From Cunninghamia lanceolata (Eukaryota > Streptophyta > Pinopsida > Cupressales > Cupressaceae), in NCBI GenBank assembly GCA_027924645.1, contig BSBN01000888.1:14763001-14827000 (forward strand): 64,000 bases of DNA. The letters are read 5' to 3'. Below the pieces are notes generated by a model. The model saw only the letters and a list, made by a program, of their open reading frames with translations, did not search any database and was not told the origin of the DNA. Of the stretch, positions 53,846-64,000 are shown in pieces. The position numbers and the translations under genes were made by a program. How positions within the stretch are numbered: the stretch's first letter is position 1; each line of letters starts with the position of its first letter.

Positions 53846-54321
53846 TGTTGGTGTGAATAGAGGTTTTTCCTAACTAGTTTAGCTAATTTCCCCTTGTGTG
53901 GATAATTCATATTATTTAACTATTTATTAGTTAAATAATATTCACACATCACACATAATTCACATGTTAAGTTGACTTGACTTGAGTATTCTAGATGTCT
54001 CTAGTTGTTTCTAGTTGTTGATAGTAGTAGTGAGTTTTCTTATCCTACACATGTGCTCTATTTGGCATCTTATCCTCTAGTTGTCACATGTGATAAGAAT
54101 GTGACACTTGTCACATGACTACAACTCCTTGATTGTCATCCTTGCCTTTATAAGAAAGGCTCTCTCATTATATTTCAAGACAACTTTGTATACAGTTTCA
54201 TACACTTAGTTGTATAGAATCTTTGCTCCATTGTTTTAGCATATTCTTCTCTTTTATCTTTGTGTGGAAGGTTGTCTTGATTACAGGGATCTTGGCTTGC
54301 TCAGTCGCATTGACTCTTATA
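53846..54321 (+). repeat. 3' LTR of TR-GAG-like element
   Basis: 476 bp, TGTTGG...CTTATA, the partner of 49327-49800. The terminal CA has become TA. It is followed by GAGGA. Confidence 0.92.
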
Positions 54322-54326
54322 GAGGA

Positions 54327-55396
54327 TACTTATACCCTAGCATTATGAATGTGAAGTCTACAAGTAGGGAGTGTAGAAGAGAGAAAGAAGAGGACTGTCA
54401 TAATGAAGAGATAGTTGTGTTGGTAATTGGAGAGTAGAAATCCTAAATTAAGAAGGGAAGATAGTCCCATCAAGTCAAGCATGTCATTCCCACATAAAGA
54501 TAACCCTAGCAAGGCCAATAGACCAACTATGACACAATACACTTATGGATAAGAATGCAATCATGGATTAGTCTTAAAGTCAAAAATGTGACAATCATTA
54601 GCAACAAGGTAATCAGTTAGCTTTGGGACTGTTATCATGACATTAAAGTCTTATCCCAAACCTAGTCACTTGTTCATCAAGAAATGGATATTCATGATAA
54701 TCATAACTCACTCACATATCATATAAGGTAACAACCATAGGATAGTGTGGACCGAATGGGGAACCAAATCACATGTCAATTTAGTCCTAGGTACAGAAAA
54801 CTATCCTTATTAGAAAATATTATTATTTTGTATCTCAGATCAAGGGTATGTACAAAGGAATGTTACAAGTTTACATTAATAATGCATCAAGTGACTTCAT
54901 TGACATAATCGAATAGTCAAATGTCATGCTGCCATGTTACTACGACAGTCTAATATGAGGGTGAGATTGTTATATGATGAGAAAAGCTTCCATTTGGGGG
55001 GATCTAACAATTAAAAAACTAGTCATATGATTTCTAGGATAGTCATCAAGGTTCTAAGAGTATTTATTATTCATCATACCATTATTCACATTTTGGCATT
55101 GTCAACATATATTAGGATAGTGCTGTCCCAGCAAAACAGAGAACATTGTTATAAAGATCTTAGAACACTCATCTTATAAATGTAGAGTTATATGCAATTG
55201 GTAGTAGTCATATGTCAAGCTTAGAATGGGCATATTAACCTAAGGACTACTTGATTGAATCCTCAAGGCAATAAGAACACCATATATAATTCTGTCATTC
55301 TGTTATGGTTTCAATTATCTAGTAAAATATCCTACCCAAAACACTTCTAAGGATTTATTAAATGGTCTAATATCTATAAAAAGCTTTGCATGAACA
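54327..55396. other. No gene recognised
   Basis: AT-rich sequence with no supported frame. It may contain the upstream part or intron of the gene fragment that follows. Confidence 0.5.
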
Positions 55397-55770
55397 ATGA
55401 CAGTGGAAAATAAGGAACCAGTACACTTAGATTTCAAATCTTCTAACAACGCATGGTATAATGTGTCTTTGGAATTAAAGAATGCACGACTGACTGTACA
55501 TTACATTGAATTTCCAAAAGAAGAGGACCATGAGCTAGCTGTGGAACAATTTAAAAGTGTACAAGATTTGAGATCAAATTTTTTGTTCTTGTCAAAGTAG
55601 CTTCAAGATCACTATTGCAGGAAAGTGAAGGAAGGAATGAGCATTTGCACTTCCTATTCCAGTGATGAGGAAATAAAATTTTTCAATGCCATTGTGCAAT
55701 GGGTCTGTTATATTCTAATGATGAGGAAATAAAGTTTTTCATAAGTAATTTTGAAGGTCAATGCTAGGAG
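55397..55770 (+). pseudogene. SAWADEE-domain-like gene fragment
   Basis: From ATG at 55397: HLDFKSSNNAWYNVSLEL, a LTVHYIEFPKEEDHELAVE block, then after an in-frame TAG (about 55598) LQDHYCRKVKEGMSICTSYS and DEEIKFFNAIVQWV. The series aromatic-WY, charged strand, RxxSxQLQDxxCRKVxxGM, then D/E-FxDA is how I remember plant SAWADEE-domain proteins, which read histone H3 tails, but this rests on memory of the family and not on a search. About 115 residues are seen. A stop after MMRK ends it where a 31-bp repeat has been duplicated. Probably a truncated copy. An unrelated short pseudogene is possible. Confidence 0.5.
55655..55741 (+). repeat. 31-bp direct duplication
   Basis: 55655-55685 and 55711-55741 match at 28 of 31 positions (core GATGAGGAAATAAA). 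The second copy brings the stop codon that ends the reading frame above. Confidence 0.8.
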
Positions 55771-56108
55771 TGGGGCTTCTTTACATAGCCTTGTGTGTTA
55801 GGTATTAGTTTCAATTCTTAAAAAAAAAATTGCTACATTTTCTTTGTCTTTACTTTGTATGAGATGATTTAAGCATTCTCATTGTGTAAGTTCAGTTATC
55901 TTGATCATTTTATTAAGTACCATTTTACTCTAAATTATCTCCCAATCTTACTTTTAGAGCCTAGACTTGATTTTTTTATTATTCCTAAATAGGCATGTTT
56001 TGAAAATTAGCCTACCCTCTACTTCAATCATGGAGTCAAGCTTATAATGGTCATATCAACCTAAGGACTACTTGATTGATAGAAATGTCATATAATGTTC
56101 TCATTCAC

Positions 56109-57953
56109 CAACACATTGGGGTTGGTGGGTAAATGCTAGGGGAGGTCTCATTTCATGTGTCAAGCATCCTGGTCGTTCTAGGCAGCAGGCTACCGGTAAA
56201 GTCCCTTAAGATCCCAAGACCAAAAGATTGCCAAACTTCAATGGAGTAGTTCTCAAAATTCCTGGCAGCTAGGAACATTCTGTTTGAACCTATAGATGCA
56301 TGTGGGATCCATCCACAATAACCTCTCTTGGTTTTGGTCAACTCTAGTCTGTTTGACCCTGCTGAAATCAAATGCATTTTTTTAAAATGCTTCAGTTTCA
56401 TGCAGTGGAAAGGTGCTAGGACTGACATTTTGCATTCCATAGCTCATGGGGCCAAATGGACTTCACAAAAATGTTGAGGTGGGTGGATAAATGCTAGGGG
56501 AGGTCTCGTTTTATGTGCCAGGGGTCTCAGTCATTCGGGGGAACAGGCTACCAACAAAGTCCCTTAAGATCCCTAAGACCAAAATACTACCAAACTTTGA
56601 TGGAGCAGTTCTTAGAATTTGTGATAGCTAGGAACATTTTGTTTAGACCTATAGGTGGTAGAAGGGTCTGTCCACAATAGCCTCTCTGGGTTTTGGTCAA
56701 CTCCAGTCCATTTGACCATGCCAAAATCAAATTCATTCTTGCAAAATGCTTCAATTTCATGTAGTGGAAAGGTGCTAGGAGTAACATTTTGCATTCAATA
56801 GCTCATGGGGTCAAACAGACTTTTCTAATGTGTCGGGGTGGGCGGTTAAATGCTAGGGGAGGTTTTGTTTCATGTGCCAAGGATCCTAGTTGTTCTAAGC
56901 AGAAGGCTACCGGCAAAGTCCCTTAAGATCCCTAAGACCAAAAAACTACCAAACTTTGACGGAGCATTTCTCAAAATTCATTATAGCTGGAAATGTTCTA
57001 TTTGGACCTATAGGTGCACGCGGGGTCCATCCACAATAACCTCTCTTAGTTTTGGTCAACTCCAGTCCATTTGATCATGCCAAAATCAAACGCATTCTTG
57101 TAAAATGCTTCAATTTCATGCAACACAACCTTGCCAATTGCCATATTTTTTGTTGTGCTTGTCATGGGGCTAAACTAGCTATGCCAATACATCAGGGTGG
57201 GTGGGTGGGTGGGTAAATGTTAGGGTAGGTCTCATTTTGTGTACCAAGGGTCCCAGTCATTTCAGGTTGTAATCTACTGATAAAGTAGAAAGTTGCTAAG
57301 ACAAAAATTTTGCATTCCACAGGTCATGGGAACGAACCAATTGTGCCAACATGTCTGGGTGGGTAGGTAAATGCTAGGGGAGGTCTCATTTTGTGTGCTA
57401 AGTGTCTTAGTCATTTTGGGCTGCAAGCTACCAGCAAAGTCGAAAGGTGTTACGAGTGACATTTTGCATTCCATAGCTCGTGGGGCTGAATGGACTTCGC
57501 CAATGCATCAGGCTGGGTGGGTAAATGCCAAGTGAGGTCTCATTTCATGTCCCAATGGTCTCAATCATTTGGGGTAGGAGGCTATCGACAAAGTCCCTTA
57601 AGATCCCTAAGACCAAAAAATTGCCAAACTTTGATGGAGCAGTTTTCAAAAGTCATGGTAGCTAGGAACGTTCTGTTCAGACCTACAAGTGCACATGGGG
57701 TCCTTTGACACTAACCTCTCTCAATTTTGGTCAACTCAAATCCATTTGACCATGCTGAAATAATATGTATTTTTACAAAATGCTTCAGTTTCATGCAGCA
57801 CAACCTTGCCAGGTGCCATATTTTTTGATCTACTCATTGTGGGGCTGAACTGACTGCACTAATGCATTGGGGTGGATAGGCAAATGATAGGGGAGGTCTC
57901 ATTTCATGTGCCAATAATTCTAGTCATTCTAGGCTACAAGCTACTAGTAAAGT
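56109..57953 (+). repeat. Satellite array, left arm of palindrome
   Basis: Monomers marked by TAAATGCTAGGGGAGGTCTC at about 56131, 56490, 56850, 57221, 57370, 57524 and 57880. Spacing is 359, 360, 371, 149, 154 and 356 bp, so there are two length classes. The short class lacks the ~205 bp between GGTAAAGT and GGAAAGGTGCTAGG. Short frames encoding FARMHLILAWSN-like peptides are by-products of the repeat. Confidence 0.92.
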
Positions 57954-60330
57954 GACTTTATCAGTAGCTTATGACCTGGAATGACTGGGACCCTTCGCAC
58001 ACAAAACAAGACCTCCCCTGGCATTTACCTTCCTACCCCGATGTATTGGCGAAGTCTGTTCGGCCCCAGAGCTATGTAATGTGAAATTTCACTCCTAACA
58101 CCTTTCAACTTTGCTGGTAGCTTGTAATTTGGAATGACTGAGACACTTGGCGCATGAAATGAGACCTCCCCTAGTAGTTACCCACCCACCCAAACATGTT
58201 GGCACATTCAGTTTGACACCACAACTTGTGGAATGAAAAATTTCAGTCTTAGTAACTTTCTACTTTGTTGGTAGCTTATAGCCCAAAATGACTGGGATGC
58301 TTGGCACATGAAATGAGACCTCCCCTAATATTTATCCACCCACCCCAATGTGTTGGCATAGTTGGTTCAGTCCATGACGAGTAGAACAAAAATGTGGTAC
58401 CTAGAAAGGTTGTGCATTTTGCAAGAATGCATTTGATTTTGGCATGGTCAAATACATTTGAGTTGATAAAAAATGAGAGAGGTTATTATAGAAGGACCCT
58501 ATGTACACCTATAGGTCTAAACAAAACATTCCCAGATACTATGAATTCTGAGAACTACTATGTCATAGTTTGGTAGTTTTTTGGTTTTATGGATCTTACG
58601 GGACTTTGCTCGTAACCTGCTGCCTCGAATGACTGGGATGATTGGCACATGAAATGAGACCTCCCCTGGCATTTAACCACCCATCCCGATGCATTGGCGA
58701 AGTCCGTCCTGCCTCATGAGCTAGGGAATGCAAAATTTTACTCCTAGCACCTTTTAAATTTGTCATTTCATTACAGCCTAGAATGATTGAGACACTTGGC
58801 ACATGAAATGAGACCTCCCCATGTATTTACCCACCCACCTAGATGTGTTGATGCAGTCAATTTGACTCCATGACTTGTGGAATGCAAAATTTTAGTCTTA
58901 GCAACTTTCTACTTTGTTGGTATCTTATAGCCTGGAATGTCTGGGATGCTTAGCACATGAAATGAAACCTTCCATAACATTTAACCACCAACCCTAATGT
59001 GTTAGTACAGTCGATTAGGTAGGCACGATGAGATGAACAAAAAATATGGCACCTGGCAAGGTTGTGCTGCATGAAACTGAAGCATTTTGTAAGAATGCAT
59101 TTGATTTTGACATAGTCAAATGGACTGGAGTTGACCACATCTGAGAGAGGTTATTTTAGATGGACCCCACATGCACTTGTAAGTTGAAATATAATGTTCC
59201 CAACTACCATGCATTTCAAGAGCTGCTCCGTCAAAGTTTGGCAATTTTTGCTCTTAAGATCTTAAGTGACTTTGCAGGTAGCCTGCTACCCCGAATGATT
59301 GGGAGTGTTGGCACACAAAACAAGACCTCCCTTAACATTTACCCACCCACCTTGATGCATTGGTAAAGTTTGTTCAGCCCCACAAGCTATGGAATGCAAA
59401 ATGTGACTTCTAGCACCTTTCCACTGCATGAAAATGAAGAATTTTCCAAGAATACATTTGATTTCGACATGGTAAAATAGATTTGAGTTGACCAAAATTG
59501 AGAGAGGTTATCGTGGAAGGACCCCACATGCACCTATAGGCCCAAACAGAACATTCCCAGATGCCACAAATTCCAAGAACTGCTTCATCATAGTTTGGTA
59601 GTTTTTGGTCTTAGGGATCTTAAGGGACTTGGCCGATAGCCTACTGCCTGGAATGATTGGAACCCTTGGCACATGAAACAAGATCTCCCCTAGCATTTAC
59701 CCACCCACCTCGATGCATTGGCAAAGTCCATTCAGCCCCACAAGCTATGGAATGCAAATGTCACTCCTAGCACCTTTCCACTTTGCCAATAACTTGTAAG
59801 CTGGAATGATTGAGACACTTGGCACATGAAACAAGACCTCCCCTAGAATTTACCCGTCCAAGCATATGTTGGTGTAGTTGGTTCGATCCCATGACCTATG
59901 GAATGCAAAATGTCACTCCTAGCACCTTTCCACTACATGAACCTAAAGCATTTTGCAAGAATGCATTTGATTTCGACACAGTCAAACAAATTAGAGTTGA
60001 CCAAAACTGAAAGAGGTTATTGTGGATGGACCCCACATGTACCTATGGGTCCAAATAGAACATTCCTAGCTACCACAAATTCTGAGAACTACTTTGTCAT
60101 AGTTTGGTAGTTTTTTGGTCTTAAGGATCTTAAGGGACTTTGCCGGTAGCCTACTGCCCCGAACGACTGGGGCTCTTGGCACATGAAACTAGACCTCCCT
60201 TAGAATTTACTCACCCACCCTAACATATTAGCAAAGTCTATTTGCCCCATGAGCTATGGAATACAAAATGTCACTCCTAGGACCTTTCCACTGCATGGAA
60301 CTAAAGCATTTTGGAACAATATGTTCCTTG
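57954..60330 (-). repeat. Satellite array, right arm of palindrome
   Basis: The same monomers in the opposite orientation, marked by GAGACCTCCCCTAG-type words at about 57998, 58157, 58315, 58657, 58811, 58962, 59322, 59680, 59840 and 60194. Spacings are again near 150-160 or 342-360 bp. The turn point is near 57953, where CTACTAGTAAAGTGAC meets TTTATCAGTAGC. The last part (60300-60560) is more diverged. Confidence 0.92.
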
Positions 60331-60572
60331 CTACAATATGCAAATGAAATTGATTTAGAAAAAAAATGAGGTAGGTGTCTGTAGGTGGACTTGACATCCA
60401 CCTATACATGCTAAGAAGATATTCCTAGGTGTCACAGTTTGATGGATCAGTCGATCCAATGTTTGTCACCTTTTTTTTTAGGGCTCTTGAGAGATTGTCT
60501 ACGTTTGATATAACCAAGAATGACCATTAGGCTTTGCCACTGAAAAGACATCCCCCTAGAATTTACTTGCTC

Positions 60573-61021
60573 ACTTGTATGCATTGGTGCCATTCATTTG
60601 GCCCTAGGAGATGCTGAATACAAAAATTCAGTCATAATACATTTATGGAAGATGACAGTTTAGTACTATAAAGGTGTTCTCACTTGATCCAATGTCTTGT
60701 AGGGTATCAATTGAGGCTGCCCTTACCACTTCTATCAATTGTTTGTCATTAAAACTTATTAAGACTCATTATGAAATAGTAACATCATTAAAACATACGA
60801 CTTGTATGCATTGGTGCCATTCGTTTGGCCCCAGGAGATGCCAAATGCAAAAATTTAGTCATAATACCTTTCTGGAAGATGACAATTTAGTACTATAAAG
60901 GTGTTCCCACTTGATCCAATGTCTTGTAGGGCATCAATTGAGGCTTCCCTTACCACTGCTATCAATTGTTTGTCATTAAAACTTATTAAGACTCATTATG
61001 AAATAGTAACATCATTAAAAC
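60573..61021 (+). repeat. 227-bp tandem duplication
   Basis: ACTTGTATGCATTGGTGCC begins both copies (60573 and 60800), and AACATCATTAAAAC ends them (60781 and 61008). Both anchors are 227 bp apart and the sequence between aligns with few changes. The start resembles the end of the adjoining satellite monomer, so it may be a derived unit. Confidence 0.9.
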
Positions 61022-61279
61022 AAATTAAAACTCATAGTAACATTGTTAAAACTCATTATGTAATAGAAAGTAAAGGACATATCATCATGAAATAATCATG
61101 AAAACCTACCTTACTTTCCTTCCAAAGGAAACTTCATAAGGATTATTCCTACCTCCATCATACTAAAATCTTACATGCAAATGCAATTAGACTATTTATC
61201 TAAAATGAGTAGCTAAAATATACAAGGTGAAATGAGGATAGAAAAGAAAAATAACATACCTTTCTATCATTCCACTAAT

Positions 61280-64000
61280 TCAATCCAATGAACCATTAGG
61301 GTCTACTCTACTCTTTATTGTGTCGAGTATTGCCTTGTGATCAGACTCACGAACCTTCCACAAGGTCCTGTTCAATGGTCTACCCCTATATTTGATCAAA
61401 TGAAGGTTTGATGCCACAACAAGGTTAGAATAATGAAGAATCTTCCTATGTGTGTCAAAGTCCTTGAACAACCACACATCAGACTTCTTCACTGGGTGCC
61501 TTCTAATCCATGTTCTAGTAACAACCACTTATCTTGTAGGGGACTCGATGTTTTCTCCATCTATAATAGAGGAATCTAATTTATTTTTTGCCTCAACACA
61601 AAGACACAAATAATAGTCCATTCCTTCTTCATTGTCTTCAACTATAATAACTACATAAACATGCCCTGCATTGATATGTGCATTCAGTTTCATGAATATA
61701 GTCAACAATACAAAAAAACTACAAAATAAGATGGCATACTGAATTTTATTAAATTTGAATATTGATAATACCTAGTTGAACTAGATTTGAAACATGGTCA
61801 AAATCAATGGTTGATGATTCAATCTCAGTCATTTGTAGTGCTATTGGTAGTCGATACATGTCAATTCGGCTTAGGCCTCTTATACACTAATCATCGACTG
61901 ACTCCTTTGACTCACAATCATACCAAGCTTCATATGTACATGAAGAACAAAAGCATGCCATTCACCACGTATGAATACTCCATGAACCTGCATTAGAGCT
62001 TCTGAAAGAGTGTAGCTCACTCAATCCTGTCAATGTACAACAATCCTCATATTTTGCAATGTTAGTATCATCAACCAATCTAAAATATCTACGAACTATA
62101 GACTTACATTCATTACCTGGACCCATTGTAGTGTTACACCATTCGACAATTGATCTTACATCTGTCAACATTGCATTGTCTTTGTACTTCAACTCTTCTT
62201 GTGCCAATGCTCTTTTGATACATGCTCCTACACCATCATGCTCCCCCTTTCCATACGCGGCCTCACAAAAGTTCCACATATGTTGAACACCATTCATCGT
62301 ATGCATCCTACTCAACCAATATAACATCTGCGTGTTCTTGAATTGTGATGTACAATTATTTGACCATATGATATGCTGATGAAATGATATGCTCCTACTG
62401 GCCAAATCATGGTAGAACATCTAAAAGCAACCTTACATGAACTCCGTATAATGTGTGCGATGATCACTAATATAAAAATGATATTCCCTCAAGATCTTCA
62501 TGTCATCCTCTGTACTATCTTCTGCATGAATGAATGCTATTTGCACAAATATAGCAACCTACATATAGTTGTAATACTATGATTGCACCTCATTCTATGG
62601 CTGCAGTGTGTAGTTCTCTGCAAAGTCAATGACTAAAACGATGGTACCAAGTGGAAACATGTCCTTGCATAACTTGAATTGCAAGTCCAACCATCAAGCT
62701 CTATGGGCATGCCTTGCATACTCATACACTATACTGTCACGAAATGTAGACATAAACTGATACACTAAAATCTTTTGACTAACCAAATCACACCTCTTTG
62801 CTTCTTTACCACTTTTTGTATTCTAGGCCACTACCTTATACTTGCTGAACTCTACTAGTTTGTTTCCAATTGCATGTGTGCTTTCCATATGTTCACATAT
62901 TAGTATACGTTGCAACCCACCACAATGCTAACATGTGCCATCCAAGCAATTTTCTGTAGAATATTTGACCTTCGTCTCTTTCACAGAAAATTGTTGATAT
63001 GAAGTCTCTCGAAGATGTTGGTGGGGTATGTATACCACAATCTCGCAAAACATTTATAGTATGCAAATCTAAACATATAGACTGATAAACATCAAAATTG
63101 TTAGAAAATTCAATATGTAATCTACAACAATAAGTAGTGCATGTGTGATTCATTCTGACATAGAAATGTTCTAGCATTTCAAAATATCTTTGACAAACTT
63201 TAATTTGAGCATACATCTCTTGAAATTTCTTGAAAAATTGTGTTTGGGTCACATCCAAAAAATGCTTTGGATGTGGCTCACAGTTTCGACAACCAATTCT
63301 CCTTCTCAAAACATCTCTTGCATTCAGAGATATCCTTGTGTTATTTTTCCAAAATTCTTTGATGAGGGATCTCAAGGCTTCAACAACAACTTTATCTTTT
63401 CGTGGGAGTCTCCTAGAGAATGCCCACAATTCATTGGTGTTTGGGTCCTCCACTCTTTTACATCTTCCAATGGCTCTCATTAGAGTTTTTCTACATATTT
63501 TAAATGCTTGACTTATCTTTCTAATGAGACAAGCTTTCTTTGTTTGTTGGCTTACTATTGTCGATGTAATGACACGTCGAGTGACATTACTATCCTTGGT
63601 GCATGAGGTGGAACCCACACTATCATATGCACTCATTAGATTCTTCACAATTGATTTTTCACTTGAGGCATCTGATGTTCTTAGGCCAAGAATCTTCATA
63701 GTGGGCCTAAATTTTAGATTTATCATCAATTCAACAAATAGTTGATATCTTTCAGTTTCATTTAAATTCTCAAAGAATATTTCCATATCTTATTCACATA
63801 TCTTTGGCAAGTGTGCTTGGGAATCTTATCCTACATGGGCTTCAACACATTCTCATCGATATCGATTAGAATCTTAGGCTTCCTATGCAAAATTCTAGGA
63901 GGTATTTTTATTGGTAAAGTTGACGCAACATTATGAATTTCTTCAATATTTACTTGAGATGGGATAGATGGTGTACCTTCAATTGGAGATGAAAAAGATG
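61280..64000 (-). pseudogene. Transposase-like gene with RNase-H-fold motifs, decayed and cut by the window edge
   Basis: Read right to left. A 297-residue open part (63786-62893) has basic helices and a Cys/His block (NHTCTTYCCRLHIEF). Next, to about 61975, come VLVIDFAENYT (about 62600-62635), YHFYISDHRTHYTEF, then IIWSNNCTSQFKN (about 62340-62380), then GKGEHDGVGACIKRA (about 62210-62265). A last exon-like part (61528-61280) follows a possible intron ending near 61670. The order D-FAENY, S-D/N-G/N-C-xx-QFK, GKGxxDGxGxxxKR resembles a widespread uncharacterised family that I take to be DDE-type transposases. The second expected aspartate is an asparagine here (SNN). Stops and frame changes near 62870, 62690, 62585 and 62415 show decay. 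The N-terminus extends past the window. Confidence 0.6.

Larger units (their letters stand above)
49327..54321 (+). mobile_element. Gag/protease-only copia-type LTR element (TR-GAG-like)
   Basis: Two LTRs of ~475 bp (49327-49800 and 53846-54321) and the perfect target duplication GAGGA at 49322-49326 and 54322-54326. The primer site (TAGTATTAGAGCC, 49801-49813) and a polypurine tract (AAGGGAGGG, ending 53845) place it on the plus strand. The interior is 4.0 kb: a ~1.7-kb leader, a decayed gag, a protease start, then sequence with no integrase, RT or RNase H motif. This matches LTR elements that retain Gag but not polymerase and depend on a partner. Simple internal deletion does not account for the unfamiliar open frames in the 3' part. 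Confidence 0.88.

Noticed and set aside
56153..60110. Repeated short frames with a shared FARMHLILAWSN-like peptide
   Set aside because: They follow the satellite monomer in both arms and are broken at different places; a by-product of repetition.

Overview
This window looks like intergenic, repeat-dominated nuclear DNA from a seed plant with a large genome. A gymnosperm, probably a conifer, is my inference from the nested old LTR retrotransposons, the tau-class glutathione transferase pseudogene with a single intron, and the PLS-type PPR pseudogene. No intact protein-coding gene is present. Every coding region I recognise carries stops, frameshifts or insertions. I saw no rRNA, tRNA, CRISPR or bacterial-type signals.

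Layout. (1) 724-18720 is one Ty1/copia element on the minus strand, flanked by the 5-bp duplication GAGAT. It has been split twice: by a gag/protease-only Ty3/gypsy element inside its RNase H gene (2657-7505), and by a 5.66-kb LTR element with no recognisable coding sequence inside its 5' LTR (12284-17940, flanked by CCAAG). (2) 18726-26580 is AT-rich DNA holding a dead tau-class GST gene (20967-21739, minus), a decayed acidic ORF with five 63-bp repeats, and microsatellites. (3) 26585-45164 is the most layered part. A multi-exon gene of unknown family, with readable splice sites and now dead, runs from 27027 to 45164. One exon is split by a ~14.7-kb element with inverted ends, and the last exon by a solo copia LTR. 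The large element is filled with degenerate TTTAGGG (plant-telomere-like) and GA-rich macro-repeats, and itself carries a full-length chromodomain-bearing gypsy element (29727-37879, flanked by TTTAG). (4) 45368-48310 is a decayed PPR array made of ~11 units of about 300 bp. (5) 49327-54321 is a gag/protease-only copia element, flanked by GAGGA, whose polymerase region is replaced by unfamiliar sequence. (6) 55397-55770 is a fragment resembling a SAWADEE-domain gene. (7) 56109-60330 is a satellite array arranged as a large palindrome, with two monomer length classes. (8) 60573-61021 is a 227-bp tandem duplication. (9) From 61280 to the right edge is a decayed gene with DDE/RNase-H-fold transposase-like motifs.

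The genes do not form a pathway. The window records serial insertion and decay. Relative order can be read from the nesting: the outer copia predates its two passengers; the unknown gene predates the telomere-like element and the solo LTR; the telomere-like element predates the chromodomain gypsy element. Boundaries were read by eye from direct repeats, tRNA-primer sites and polypurine tracts. Divergences were not computed.
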